From: Candidatus Poribacteria bacterium
GTDB lineage: Bacteria; Poribacteria; WGA-4E; WGA-3G
NCBI GenBank assembly: GCA_028818705.1
Contig: JAPPNJ010000007.1
Span: 1-38,344 of the forward strand
Reading direction: 5' to 3'
Length of the DNA stretch: 38,344 nt
Shown: piece after piece, positions 1 through 8,280 of the stretch
Layout of the letters: every line of letters begins with the position of its first letter
How positions within the stretch are numbered: the stretch's first letter is position 1
Translations under genes and position numbers: made by a program
The notes under the pieces: generated by a model
The model's input: the letters and a program-made list of their open reading frames with translations, nothing else
Told to the model about the DNA's origin: nothing
Databases searched by the model: none

Positions 1-630
1 TGGCAGAACGGGGATGTCTACTCTAAAGGTTTCGTTAACGCATTTGATGCGAATTTCCAGGAACTTGGTGGTCGCATTGTTTCCAATCAAATCTATGAAC
101 AGGGCGATACAATGTTTGATGGACAACTTGAGATCATCAAAAAGGCAAGCCCTGACGTTTTGCTTCTCGCGAGTTTTCCGCCGGAGAACTCGATCATAGT
201 GAAACAAGCACGGGAGATGGGCCTTAAGTCCACCTTTATCGGGAGCGATGGTTGGGATGATCCGTTGATGTTAGACGTTTTAGAGGATAACACCCCTCTC
301 GAAAATTCCTACTATTGCAGTATCTCGGATGAGCTTGCTGCAGATTTTACGGATGCTTATGAAACAACGTTTAAAGATCAGGTTATTGGTATCGCGCCAT
401 TAGGTTACGATGCCATGCGGTTACTGGCAATAGCAATTGAAAACGCACAATCAACAGACCCTATCATGATTCGGGATGCAGTTGCTGCTATCACTGACTA
501 CCAAGGAGCGACAGCTATTTCCGGCTTTGATAGGAACCGTCATCCTGTCAAACCCACTGCGGGTATCCGCGTGTTGAAAATTGTTGATGGTCAACCGCAG
601 CAACACACTGTTGTGAAAGCAAATGAGTAG
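1..630 (+). CDS. ABC transporter substrate-binding protein, branched-chain amino acid type (3-prime part)
   Basis: The reading frame is open from base 1, so the N-terminus and signal peptide lie outside the window. The visible 209 residues match the C-terminal half of Peripla_BP_6/LivK-like periplasmic binding proteins: an opening YSKGFVNAFDANFQELGG stretch, the PDVLLLASFPPENSIIVKQA segment, then a GSDGWDDP ligand-lobe motif, a GYDAMRLLAIAIENA helix and a closing SGFDRNRHPVKP segment. Such proteins capture amino acids or related small molecules for a LivHMGF-type importer. No permease or ATPase gene follows, so the partner genes are upstream or elsewhere. The family is clear; the ligand is not. 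Confidence 0.85.
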   Translation, partial: WQNGDVYSKGFVNAFDANFQELGGRIVSNQIYEQGDTMFDGQLEIIKKASPDVLLLASFPPENSIIVKQAREMGLKSTFIGSDGWDDPLMLDVLEDNTPLENSYYCSISDELAADFTDAYETTFKDQVIGIAPLGYDAMRLLAIAIENAQSTDPIMIRDAVAAITDYQGATAISGFDRNRHPVKPTAGIRVLKIVDGQPQQHTVVKANE

Positions 631-642
631 GTCCCATCCAAC

Positions 643-671
643 TTGTAATATCGTCCCAGATGTGGTAAAAT
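643..671 (+). promoter_or_regulatory. Promoter of leuB-like gene
   Basis: TTGTAA (643-648), 17 bp, TAAAAT (666-671), with TGG directly before the -10 box (extended -10). It lies just after the stop of the binding-protein gene, so the dehydrogenase is probably transcribed separately with a leader of about 105 nt. Confidence 0.6.
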
Positions 672-692
672 ATAAGGAGTCCACTTTTTGGG

Positions 693-754
693 AGCAAGTT
701 TTGCCCCTTCCCAGTAAAGAGTAGGGACCCCTGGCGTTGAAAGGCACGCCGAAA
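693..754 (+). repeat. Dispersed intergenic repeat, family A, copy 1
   Basis: Begins AGCAAGTTTTGCCCCTTCCC and ends in a GGCGT...ACGCC hairpin followed by GAAAG. A second copy with the same block order lies at 16172-16258. This copy sits in the presumed 5-prime leader of the leuB-like gene. Confidence 0.6.
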
Positions 755-783
755 GTCATTACACTAACACTTGGAGAAAATCT

Positions 784-1836
784 ATGTATAAAATCGGCCT
801 CATCCCCGGCGATGGAATCGGCCCCGAAGTGACGCGGGAAGCAATGAAGGTCTTCGGGGCAGCAGCCACAGAAGCAGGAATTAAGTACGAAACAGTTGAA
901 TACGATGTCGGTGGCGACCGGTACCTCAAAACCGGTGAAGTATTACCCGATTCGGTCTTAGAAGAACTTCGAGGGCTTGATGCCATTTACCTTGGCGCTA
1001 TCGGACACCCCGATGTCCAACCCGGTATTTTAGAGAAAGGTATCCTGCTAAAGGTCCGGTTTGAACTTGATCTGTATATCAACCTCCGTCCCGTTAAACT
1101 CTATCCGGGCGTGCCTACACCCGTGAAAGACAAAGGACCTGAGGAGATTGATTTTATCATCGTTCGCGAAAACACCGAAGGTTTATACGCCGGCATAGGT
1201 GGTTTCCTGAAGCGTGGTACGCGCGATGAAGTCGCTATTCAGGAAATGATCAATACTTATAAAGGTGTGGAACGCTGCGTCCGCTACGCTTATGAACTCA
1301 CCCAAAAGCGGAACAAGACAAACACACTAACACTCTGCGATAAAGCCAACGTTCTTACCTATGCACATGACTTGTGGCGACGCGTTTTTGACGAAGTCGG
1401 AGAAGATTATCCGAATATCAAAAAGGAATATGCTTTCGTTGATGCGACAACAATGTGGATGGTGAAAAATCCGGAGTGGTTCGATGTAATCGTGACGTGT
1501 AATATGTTCGGTGACATCATTACTGACCTTGGTGCGATGATTCAGGGAGGCATGGGGATCGCCGCCTCTGGGAATCTGAACCCAGAGAGCGTCGCAATGT
1601 TTGAACCAATTCACGGTTCTGCGCCACGGTATACCGGAAAAAACCAAATTAACCCGATCGCAGCGATAGGCGCTGCTGGAATGATGTTAGATCACCTCGG
1701 ACATGCAGAAGCAGCGGCAAAAGTAGATAAATCCATGAGCGATCTGCTCGCCAGTGGAAAAATCAAAGATCTCGGTGCTGGGCGAATGGGCTATACCACA
1801 GAAGAGGTTGGTGATCTTATTGCAGCAGGCTTATAG
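784..1836 (+). CDS. leuB: 3-isopropylmalate dehydrogenase-like, isocitrate/isopropylmalate dehydrogenase family
   Basis: 350 residues, the usual LeuB length. It would oxidise and decarboxylate 3-isopropylmalate in leucine synthesis. Visible motifs: [11 protein letters not shown] at 6-16, [13 protein letters not shown] substrate loop at 91-103, the family signature around [17 protein letters not shown] at 240-256 with metal-binding Asp244 and Asp248, and the cofactor loop [14 protein letters not shown] at 278-291. NAD-dependent LeuB usually has Asp-Ile where this protein has Arg282-Tyr283, which resembles the Lys-Tyr of NADP-dependent isocitrate dehydrogenase. A related decarboxylating dehydrogenase is therefore possible. 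The GGAGAAAAT before ATG supports the start. No leuA, leuC or leuD is in the window. Confidence 0.8.
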   Translation: MYKIGLIPGDGIGPEVTREAMKVFGAAATEAGIKYETVEYDVGGDRYLKTGEVLPDSVLEELRGLDAIYLGAIGHPDVQPGILEKGILLKVRFELDLYINLRPVKLYPGVPTPVKDKGPEEIDFIIVRENTEGLYAGIGGFLKRGTRDEVAIQEMINTYKGVERCVRYAYELTQKRNKTNTLTLCDKANVLTYAHDLWRRVFDEVGEDYPNIKKEYAFVDATTMWMVKNPEWFDVIVTCNMFGDIITDLGAMIQGGMGIAASGNLNPESVAMFEPIHGSAPRYTGKNQINPIAAIGAAGMMLDHLGHAEAAAKVDKSMSDLLASGKIKDLGAGRMGYTTEEVGDLIAAGL

Positions 1837-1940
1837 CGCACTTTCCAAGCATCCCTTCTTTCTACTTTCGATAATTGATAGCAGAAGGTCAGCGGGGTGA
1901 GCAAAAGACACATTGGCAAAGGCGCAGCAAATAGGAAGCC

Positions 1941-2468
1941 TCACCGCCCCGCAGCTATATTAGACGCAATAACAGCGATCCCACCGGTTAAGGTCATGCA
2001 ACCGAAAATAGAGCCCGCAGCAACTGATTTAATTTGATACGATCGCATTTTTTCCCGATAGGCATCGGCGTAAAATTTGACATATTCAGGCGATTTTCCG
2101 ATCAATCTTTCAGGTGGCGGATTTGGTGAACGGATATAATATCGAATCAGCAGGCTTAAGGCCCCTGCAGCACTCATTGAAGCAGTCAAATAAAAAAGAT
2201 CGTCCTGCTCATATCCAAGGGTCAAGTCGGCAATGAATCCAGTCATCAACCCACACAGCGCTGCAGCGAACGTCGCACTCATGCCCGATGCAAAATAAGC
2301 CAGCACATCAACATCGTCTTTCGCGTCCGATTCAGCATCTGCTTTTGCCTGAAGATGTATCGGGTTCTGATCCGCGAGGGGTGTATTCTCATAATGTTTA
2401 GCACCACAGCCTGTCAGCGTAATGCTCCACACGATTGACAAACAACATGAACATAGAAAGAATTTCAC
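1941..2468 (-). CDS. Small polytopic lipoprotein of unknown function
   Basis: 175 residues. A signal peptide ends in a lipobox (LTGC, Cys at about 21), followed by a charged spacer. Hydrophobic segments follow: residues around 54-80 (AYFASGMSATFAAALCGLMTG), about 90-110 and about 148-172, the last glycine-rich. A conserved-looking RSPNPPPERLIGKSPEYVKFYADAYREKMR segment lies between the second and third. It is the last gene of the minus-strand lipoprotein/deacetylase operon, 27 bp after the FG-GAP lipoprotein gene. I do not recognise the family. The lipobox plus several membrane-like segments is unusual. Confidence 0.7.
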   Translation of the reverse strand: MKFFLCSCCLSIVWSITLTGCGAKHYENTPLADQNPIHLQAKADAESDAKDDVDVLAYFASGMSATFAAALCGLMTGFIADLTLGYEQDDLFYLTASMSAAGALSLLIRYYIRSPNPPPERLIGKSPEYVKFYADAYREKMRSYQIKSVAAGSIFGCMTLTGGIAVIASNIAAGR

Positions 2469-2495
2469 GAGAAAGCTCCTTTATGCCGCGGAACA

Positions 2496-4121
2496 TTATC
2501 GGGCGATCAGAAGTGTCACTCGATGCGGTTCGATGGTGGATGGGTGATACACAAGGACATCCTGCTTCGCGTCCGTGTTAAGATCCGCCAGCCAGATGTG
2601 TCGCTCATCAAAAGGAGTGGCGACTGCTATCTTTTGAGGTTTCTTGGCGAATACGTCGGGACCCGGCACGCCCCTGAAGACGTGCAGTATTTTGGGGGCA
2701 TGCTGTACCAATAGATCCGCGCGCTTATCGCCGTTCACATCTCCGATGAGCACAGACGATAAGACTGACCTTTCGCCTGTTTTGTCGCCGGGATATAATT
2801 TGACTTTGCGGACAGCGTTCGGCGCGTCGGGGTAACTGCCACCCGCCATGCGGTAGAACTCAATATCCAACGACACGGCACCTGTCAAAACCCCGCGGAC
2901 AAGCATGCGGGCCACTCTGAAGACACTCGGCTTAATAACAGCGGCGAACACCATAACGCTTTTGCCACCGTGCCCAAAATCGTGCTGTTCCATCAGGTAG
3001 GGGATACCGTTCAAGTCGAGTGCTGTATCAGCATTCGGTGCGAAGGCCGTGTCTCCGTTGGGTGTCGGTGTACCGAAGTAGACCTCGTAGGTGGCGTGCA
3101 TGTGCCACAGACTCCCGCCTTTCAGCGAGAAAACCCCGAGATCCGCGACCCCATCGCCATTCATATCCGTGAGCGTGTGCAACACACGCCCTGTCAGATT
3201 CCCAGTCGGTTGATAATCTCTGCGGCGCCGGCGAATCCCGTAGGGTGCCGCAAGCGAGGTGAGATCGTCGGCGTCGAACGCTACATCGGTCGTGAAGGTT
3301 GTGGGGACAGGATCAAATAGCCCGTGTTTGTCTTGGTGGTGGACCGCAAAGTGATCGCCGTTCCAGAACACCAAGTCGTTTCGTCCGTCTCGGTTGTAGT
3401 CGATTTCGTGGATACGGCTCTGTTCCCAAGGATTGTATCGATACGCCTTTACGTCGTAAAGTGTATCTCTCTGGGTGGTGGCGCCAAGTTTCACGGGATC
3501 GGCGAACGCACCTGATGTTGTCTGAATAAACACCCAGAAACCGTCAGTGTCGGGGACAACCAAGTCGTCTCGAGCATCCCCGTTCACATCGTGCGTGATG
3601 TCTACATGCGGCACGCCCCTGCTGGGAGGCGGTGTCATAGAAGGCACCCTCACCAGCGTGTGTTCCATCTCCGATTCGGGATCAAACCAATTCAGGCGAC
3701 CCCGTTCGTAGGTGATTAAGCGGTCGCGTCCGTTGATGTTTGCGACATCAACGCACAATACTTCACGACGCAGCGGTGTGTCCAGTCTCAGCCGCCATGT
3801 GTTGTTGTCAAACGCATAGATGCGCAAGGAACGGTTATCGTTTCCGTCAATACCGACCACGACGATCTCGGCGAAATTACCACCAAAAAGAAATCCTGTC
3901 AAAACGGTTTGGTGTTTCGCTCGACCCGTGACGATCTCGTGCTGCTCGAAAGCGACTTCCGCGGCGACAGAGGATAGCGGATTAACGCCGTCGCCAAGCA
4001 TACCTGCACATCCCGATAGAAAGACACTGGGCACCAGTAGCGGAAACAGGCTGAGCCGATAATATTTTCTCAACCCGGCTGCGGAAAAAAAGAGACTTTG
4101 AAAGAGGTTTCGCTTTTCCAT
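2496..4121 (-). CDS. FG-GAP/VCBS repeat lipoprotein, paralogue 1
   Basis: 541 residues. A long basic n-region and hydrophobic core end in VFLSGC, giving lipid-anchored Cys38. The mature part is a chain of FG-GAP/VCBS beta-propeller blades with calcium-loop motifs at about 178-186 (DVNGDARDD), 241-249 (DYNRDGRND), 319-327 (DMNGDGVAD), 461-469 (DVNGDKRAD) and 513-521 (DLNTDAKQD). A blade near 381-388 is degenerate (DFGHGGKS), whereas paralogue 2 has DFNRDGQID there. Such propellers bind ligands or partner proteins at the cell surface. The start has an AGAGGAG ribosome-binding site. It lies 30 bp after the deacetylase gene, in the same operon. Its ligand is unknown. Confidence 0.85.
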   Translation of the reverse strand: MEKRNLFQSLFFSAAGLRKYYRLSLFPLLVPSVFLSGCAGMLGDGVNPLSSVAAEVAFEQHEIVTGRAKHQTVLTGFLFGGNFAEIVVVGIDGNDNRSLRIYAFDNNTWRLRLDTPLRREVLCVDVANINGRDRLITYERGRLNWFDPESEMEHTLVRVPSMTPPPSRGVPHVDITHDVNGDARDDLVVPDTDGFWVFIQTTSGAFADPVKLGATTQRDTLYDVKAYRYNPWEQSRIHEIDYNRDGRNDLVFWNGDHFAVHHQDKHGLFDPVPTTFTTDVAFDADDLTSLAAPYGIRRRRRDYQPTGNLTGRVLHTLTDMNGDGVADLGVFSLKGGSLWHMHATYEVYFGTPTPNGDTAFAPNADTALDLNGIPYLMEQHDFGHGGKSVMVFAAVIKPSVFRVARMLVRGVLTGAVSLDIEFYRMAGGSYPDAPNAVRKVKLYPGDKTGERSVLSSVLIGDVNGDKRADLLVQHAPKILHVFRGVPGPDVFAKKPQKIAVATPFDERHIWLADLNTDAKQDVLVYHPSTIEPHRVTLLIAR

Positions 4122-4150
4122 TTTACGCTCCTCTCGGATTTTCGATATAT

Positions 4151-4840
4151 TCAGTGGCGGACATCCGATACCCGCACAAACTTGTATCCCTCTCGTTTAA
4201 GGGCGGTGATGATCCTGTCTGTCGCCTCGACTGTTCCCAGACGGGTTGCCTTCCTATTTATTGCTTTTCCATCGTGTAGGACGACAATTGAACCCGGTTT
4301 TACCTTTCCCAACACCATCTTAGTGATTCTGTCCGGGTTCTGCGTTGTCCAATCCCAACTCCATACATTGCAGCTAACGTGTGCTCGATTCCCCCTGGCG
4401 AGCACCCACGCCACCGGCAGAAACCTTGTTAATATGGGTGCGCGAAACACAATTTCACCCGTAACACCGATCTGTCGAAGCAGCTTGTCAGTTCGCTCAA
4501 TTTCCCGACGGACATAGGATGGCGGCAGCAAACCGAGCACAGGATGACTGTAGGAATGATTACCGACCTGGTGTCCTTCAGCAATAACGCGGCGTACCGT
4601 ATCAGGATGCCTTTCAACCTGATTTCCGACCATAAAGAAAGTAGCTTTGACATCGTGTTTAGCAAGGACATCAAGCAACTGATCAGTATAAGGTGGACAG
4701 GGGCCATCATCATAAGTGAGCGCGACAACCCGTTGGTTTGTGTTCAGGTGAACAATATTATTTCCGAAGGGTGGCCTAAAGAAAATCCACAACAGTCCCA
4801 CTGTTGTTAACCCTGACACAGCAGCGATTATTATTTTCAT
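4151..4840 (-). CDS. Polysaccharide deacetylase, NodB/CE4 family
   Basis: 229 residues with an N-terminal signal anchor (about 3-22), then a compact NodB domain. All five CE4 motifs are visible: TYDDGP at 42-47 (Asp44 base, Asp45 metal ligand), HSYSHP at 95-100 (metal His95 and His99), R133-A-P, a WSWDW segment at 160-164, and LHDG at 188-191 with His189. The enzyme should remove N-acetyl groups from a cell-wall or extracellular glycan, such as peptidoglycan or a chitin-like polymer, outside the inner membrane. It lies between two FG-GAP lipoproteins, which suggests work on a surface polysaccharide those proteins bind. The substrate cannot be told from sequence. Confidence 0.9.
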   Translation of the reverse strand: MKIIIAAVSGLTTVGLLWIFFRPPFGNNIVHLNTNQRVVALTYDDGPCPPYTDQLLDVLAKHDVKATFFMVGNQVERHPDTVRRVIAEGHQVGNHSYSHPVLGLLPPSYVRREIERTDKLLRQIGVTGEIVFRAPILTRFLPVAWVLARGNRAHVSCNVWSWDWTTQNPDRITKMVLGKVKPGSIVVLHDGKAINRKATRLGTVEATDRIITALKREGYKFVRVSDVRH

Positions 4841-4943
4841 ATCGTTGTCCTCATTAGACTGATTTTTTCTTGATAGTTTTTATTCAACACATTGTTATTT
4901 TCGCGATTGATTGTAGTGTAGTTCCGAGGATTTTCCGCTGGAT

Positions 4944-6644
4944 TTATCGAGCAATCAGTATCGTTATTCGATGTGATTCGGTTCCGGGAGGATGTATCGG
5001 TGCACCGTGCCCATCTCTTAGCGTGAATGGATGGTGCATAAGTATATCTTGCATCCCGTCCTTGTTGAGGTCCACCAGCCAAGTGTATTCCTCGTCGTTA
5101 GGCATAGCAATCCTCACCACCTGTGGCTGCTGGGCGAACATTTCAGGTCCTGGCACACCGACAAAAACAACCATAATCCGGGGGTGATCCCCGATGATTA
5201 GATCTGAACGACCGTCTCCGGTTACATCTCCGACGAGCAAAGTTGTGTTGAAGGCGCGCGGATAACTTTTTTCACCGTTCCGGTTCTCGTGCGTCGCTCC
5301 TCGAAGCACAACGTCCAGTGGCACCCATCCCGGTTCGCGATGACTGGGTACTCCGTCCAATGCTATGCCGCGGGTGGTGTTAGGTGTGCCGGAGTAGGCT
5401 CCTTTTTCCATTTGGTAGAACTCGAGCCCGAGCCCGATATCATCACCCATGAACCCTTTGATCCTTTTCCAAAGGCTGCCCTTGAGGAACTCGATATTGA
5501 TAGTCGTAATCATTAGATCAATCTGTCCATCGCGGTTGAAGTCGTGCTGATCCATCGCGATTTGGATTTTCTCGTCCGACTCGAAGGCGATGTCAGGATC
5601 TCGTGCGAACAGAGTACCACCATCGGATGTTGGTGCACCGAAATGCACCTCGTAACTGGAGTGCTTATTGGATATATTCTTACCCGAAAGCTTGAAAACC
5701 AGCAAGTCGGCGACACTATCACCGTTCAGATCAGCTAATGAGTACAGCACACTTCCTATCATGTCGCCAGTGGCGAGTGGCGAGAGTTGGTCGGAGTCAA
5801 ATCCCACATTGACCATGAAGGTCGTAACCTTTGATGAAAACAGTCCGCGTTCATCTTGGAGGTGGACCTTAAAGTGATCCTCATTCCAGAATACCAAATC
5901 TTTGCGTCCATCTCGGTTGAAGTCAATCTCATGAATCCGACTCTGAGACCAAGGGTCGTATCGATACCCGTCAGCTCCGAGAATTCTCTCCATCTCGGTG
6001 GAGCTACCGATTTTCACTTTCTCGGCGAATGTGCCATCGCTCATCTGGATGCATACCCAAAAGCCATCAACATCTGGCACTACGAGGTCATCGCGATTGT
6101 CGCCGTTCAGATCCCGAGTGATATCTACATGAGGGATTTCGTCTCTGCGCGGAGGCTGGAAGTTGGAGGCAACCGCCACCAGCAGGCTTTCCGTCGCCGA
6201 TTCGGGATCAAGCCAGCTTATGTAACCACGCTCGTACATGATTAATCGGTCGCGTCCATCAATATTTGCAACGTCAACGAACAACACTTCCGGACGCAGC
6301 GACACATCATGTTTTGGCGTCCACGTGTCGCCGCTGAACGCGTAGACGCGCAAGCGGTGGTCGTTGTTTTCGTTGATGTGTACCACAGCAAGCTCCGCGA
6401 TAGGACCGTCGAGAAGAAATCCTGTCAAAACGGACTGACGCTTTGTGATGCCAGTGACGATTTCGTACTGGTCAAAGGTGAATTCCGCGGAAGCAGGCGT
6501 TTCTGGAGTGAGCACTTCGGATTCAACGGAGCAGCTTGATAGAAATACGCCAAACATAAGTATATGGAATAGATTCCAGTAATAAGGCTTTGTCCCCTCG
6601 GCTTGGGAAAAAAAGCGTTTGTGTACTGAGTTTCGCTTCTTCAT
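4944..6644 (-). CDS. FG-GAP/VCBS repeat lipoprotein, paralogue 2
   Basis: 566 residues, homologous along its whole length to the product of 2496-4121 (for example both contain PWxQSRIHEID and RDRLIxYERG). The signal peptide ends in LSSC, giving lipid-anchored Cys38. Calcium-type loops are at about 178, 241, 305, 368, 473 and 525, so one more intact blade than paralogue 1. Between blades it has an insertion (about 383-460) that paralogue 1 lacks in part. The start is supported by AAAAGGAG seven bases before ATG. It is the first gene of the operon and its promoter overlaps the TetR-type operator. It presumably acts at the outer surface with the deacetylase. Confidence 0.85.
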   Translation of the reverse strand: MKKRNSVHKRFFSQAEGTKPYYWNLFHILMFGVFLSSCSVESEVLTPETPASAEFTFDQYEIVTGITKRQSVLTGFLLDGPIAELAVVHINENNDHRLRVYAFSGDTWTPKHDVSLRPEVLFVDVANIDGRDRLIMYERGYISWLDPESATESLLVAVASNFQPPRRDEIPHVDITRDLNGDNRDDLVVPDVDGFWVCIQMSDGTFAEKVKIGSSTEMERILGADGYRYDPWSQSRIHEIDFNRDGRKDLVFWNEDHFKVHLQDERGLFSSKVTTFMVNVGFDSDQLSPLATGDMIGSVLYSLADLNGDSVADLLVFKLSGKNISNKHSSYEVHFGAPTSDGGTLFARDPDIAFESDEKIQIAMDQHDFNRDGQIDLMITTINIEFLKGSLWKRIKGFMGDDIGLGLEFYQMEKGAYSGTPNTTRGIALDGVPSHREPGWVPLDVVLRGATHENRNGEKSYPRAFNTTLLVGDVTGDGRSDLIIGDHPRIMVVFVGVPGPEMFAQQPQVVRIAMPNDEEYTWLVDLNKDGMQDILMHHPFTLRDGHGAPIHPPGTESHRITILIAR

Positions 6645-6674
6645 TTTATTCTCCTTTTATGTGTTCTATATATT

Positions 6675-6703
6675 ATCATAGATAAATAAGTTAACAGTGT
6701 TAA
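6675..6703 (-). promoter_or_regulatory. Promoter of the FG-GAP/deacetylase operon
   Basis: On the minus strand TTAACA (6698-6703), 17 bp, TATGAT (6675-6680). The -35 box is one arm of the palindrome at 6691-6703, so a bound repressor would block RNA polymerase directly. Confidence 0.65.
6691..6703. promoter_or_regulatory. Putative TetR operator O1
   Basis: Perfect TTAAC-AGT-GTTAA inverted repeat; partial symmetry extends seven bases further on each side. The same palindrome with centre AAT lies on the regulator's own promoter at 7393-7405. Confidence 0.7.
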
Positions 6704-6754
6704 TTTACTTTAAAAATAAAAAAATATAAGCGATCGTTCCACATAGCTTCAAAT

Positions 6755-7360
6755 CTATGCCTTCAACCCCTTGATTGTTGTGTCAATGACTGTGTCAATC
6801 AATATATCTCTCTCAGTCCAAGGGAAATCGGGAAAGTCAATCAGAAGCAGTGTAATACCGTGAACTGCTGACCACATCACCTGACCGGTGGTTTCAACAT
6901 CTACCTGACGAAACATCTTCTGTTGAATGCATTCAGATACCACTGCCCGCAAGTAATCAAATACTTTTTCGCCAATTGATCCTTCTTGGAGACCTAAACC
7001 TTTCTGAAACTGCGGACGGATGACAAAAGTCAGTTTGTAATCCTGCGGATATTTTAGACCGAACTCGACATAGGTTCGTCCACTTTTTTTTAGCGTTTCG
7101 ACAGGATCACTCTTATCTTTTTTTAGCTCCTCAAGCGTGTTCAATAGGCTCAGGAGTGTTTCCTGGCAAACGGAATCTAAAAGATCCGCCTTGTCTTTAA
7201 AATAAAGGTAGATTGTTGTGGGTGAGTATTCAATCCGGTCGGCAATCTTTCGCATGGAGACGTTCTCATAGCCTTCGTTGACAAATAGTTCTCGCGCTGC
7301 AGAAAGAATTTGCCGTCGCAACAGCTCTTTTTCCCTTGCTCTCCGTTCTTTAACACCCAT
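6755..7360 (-). CDS. TetR/AcrR family transcriptional regulator
   Basis: About 201 residues. The N-terminal TetR_N helix-turn-helix is plain: RQILSAARELFVNEGYENVS, then MRKIADRIEYSPTTIYLYFKDKADLL. The C-terminal half resembles the WHG ligand/dimerisation domain (QVMWSAVHGITLLLIDFPDFPW). A GTG lies one codon upstream, but AAGGTGA stands at proper spacing only for the ATG at 7358-7360, so I chose that. The gene has a consensus promoter overlapped by a palindrome repeated before the neighbouring lipoprotein operon. I infer autoregulation and control of that operon. Its effector may be an envelope-derived or lipophilic compound; nothing in the sequence identifies it. Confidence 0.9.
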   Translation of the reverse strand: MGVKERRAREKELLRRQILSAARELFVNEGYENVSMRKIADRIEYSPTTIYLYFKDKADLLDSVCQETLLSLLNTLEELKKDKSDPVETLKKSGRTYVEFGLKYPQDYKLTFVIRPQFQKGLGLQEGSIGEKVFDYLRAVVSECIQQKMFRQVDVETTGQVMWSAVHGITLLLIDFPDFPWTERDILIDTVIDTTIKGLKA

Positions 7361-7392
7361 CACTTCACCTTTAGTTTACACAGTCATTTAAC

Positions 7393-7405
7393 TTAACAAT
7401 GTTAA
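7393..7405. promoter_or_regulatory. Putative TetR operator O2 (autoregulation)
   Basis: TTAAC-AAT-GTTAA palindrome touching the downstream end of the regulator's -10 box and covering the expected transcription start. Sites O1 and O2 share TTAACARTGTTAATT. Confidence 0.7.
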
Positions 7406-7433
7406 TTATATCAGATGTTTTTCTTTTTGTCAA
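7405..7433 (-). promoter_or_regulatory. Consensus sigma-70 promoter of the TetR gene
   Basis: TTGACA (7428-7433), 17 bp, TATAAT (7405-7410) on the minus strand, a perfect match in both boxes and spacing. Such a strong promoter fits tight self-repression. Confidence 0.8.
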
Positions 7434-7487
7434 ATAATTTTTTGTATCCAAGCATTTTTTGTCAAAAAAATGTAAGGTTTCAGAATT

Positions 7488-8246
7488 TTATATTAGGCGT
7501 GCTGTAAAATTAATACGATCCGAATAGCGGTTCCAACGACTGAAAGTGTACATATCGTAAGCACTCAGCGGTTTGTAACCAGCCTTTTTGAGAAGATCGT
7601 TGACGGTCGGCACTTCAAAGATTCGCTGCTGATGTACTTCCTCATAGCGCCGAAATAATTCACCTTCACGGATAAAAAATGTGAGTGTTGTCCGGCACAT
7701 TTTGCTGTGATAGAGGTAATTATTTTTCCAGATGTAGGTATAGTCCTCGTGGTTTGCGGCGAATGTTTTGTTGTGAAAATGCTCAACGATGTTGCGTTCT
7801 GTAGTCACGTCAAAAATAAACAAACCGTCTGGTTCGAGGTGCTCAGCAACACATTCAAAGACGCTACTTAATTCGTCTTCATCATAAGCATAGTTAATGC
7901 TATCATACGTGCAGAGGATCGCGTCAAACCGTTGGTTCAGCTGGAAATGGCGCATATCGCCGTGATGCAATTCGATATCAAGATCGTGCGCTGCCGCCTT
8001 TTCCTCAGCGATTTCTAACATGCCGACTGCCCGATCCACGCCAGTCATCTTATAGCCTTTTAGTGCCAGTTGCATAGTCAAAGCACAAGTGCCACAAGCC
8101 AAATCAAGGACACGACGTGGTTTACAACCATACTTATCAAAAAGCGATTGAATGTAATACGTCCAGCGCGTATAGTTCACATTCGTCATCATCCGATCAT
8201 AAGCGTAGGCGAATTTTTCATAGGGGGGCGTTACGTGGGTTTGCAT
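7488..8246 (-). CDS. Class I SAM-dependent methyltransferase
   Basis: 252 residues with a single Rossmann methyltransferase domain. Motif I is VLDLACGTCALT at about 46-57, followed by MTGVDRAVGMLEIAEEKA (acidic SAM-ribose residue), the HHGDMRHF turn and the FDAILCTYDSINYAYDEDEL motif IV region. The C-terminal strands include TTLTFFIREGELFRRYEEVHQQR. This layout matches Methyltransf_25/11-type small-molecule methyltransferases; the substrate is unknown. It lies 34 bp after the gene at 8281-8670 and probably shares its promoter. No ribosome-binding site is obvious before the ATG. Confidence 0.85.
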   Translation of the reverse strand: MQTHVTPPYEKFAYAYDRMMTNVNYTRWTYYIQSLFDKYGCKPRRVLDLACGTCALTMQLALKGYKMTGVDRAVGMLEIAEEKAAAHDLDIELHHGDMRHFQLNQRFDAILCTYDSINYAYDEDELSSVFECVAEHLEPDGLFIFDVTTERNIVEHFHNKTFAANHEDYTYIWKNNYLYHSKMCRTTLTFFIREGELFRRYEEVHQQRIFEVPTVNDLLKKAGYKPLSAYDMYTFSRWNRYSDRINFTARLI

Positions 8247-8280
8247 TGTTTAAGTGTCGTTTGCAAAACGATATTGCAAA

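Noticed and set aside
1837..1940. Terminator between the leuB-like gene and the convergent lipoprotein gene
   Set aside because: GCGGGG-TGAG and CTCACCGCCCCGC pair only with a bulge and the second arm runs into the lipoprotein coding end; no T-run.
3299..3529. Open frames on the plus strand inside the FG-GAP genes (also 5668-5877, 5856-6245)
   Set aside because: They are opposite the DxNxDG repeat-coding frames, lack ribosome-binding sites, and have no recognisable content.
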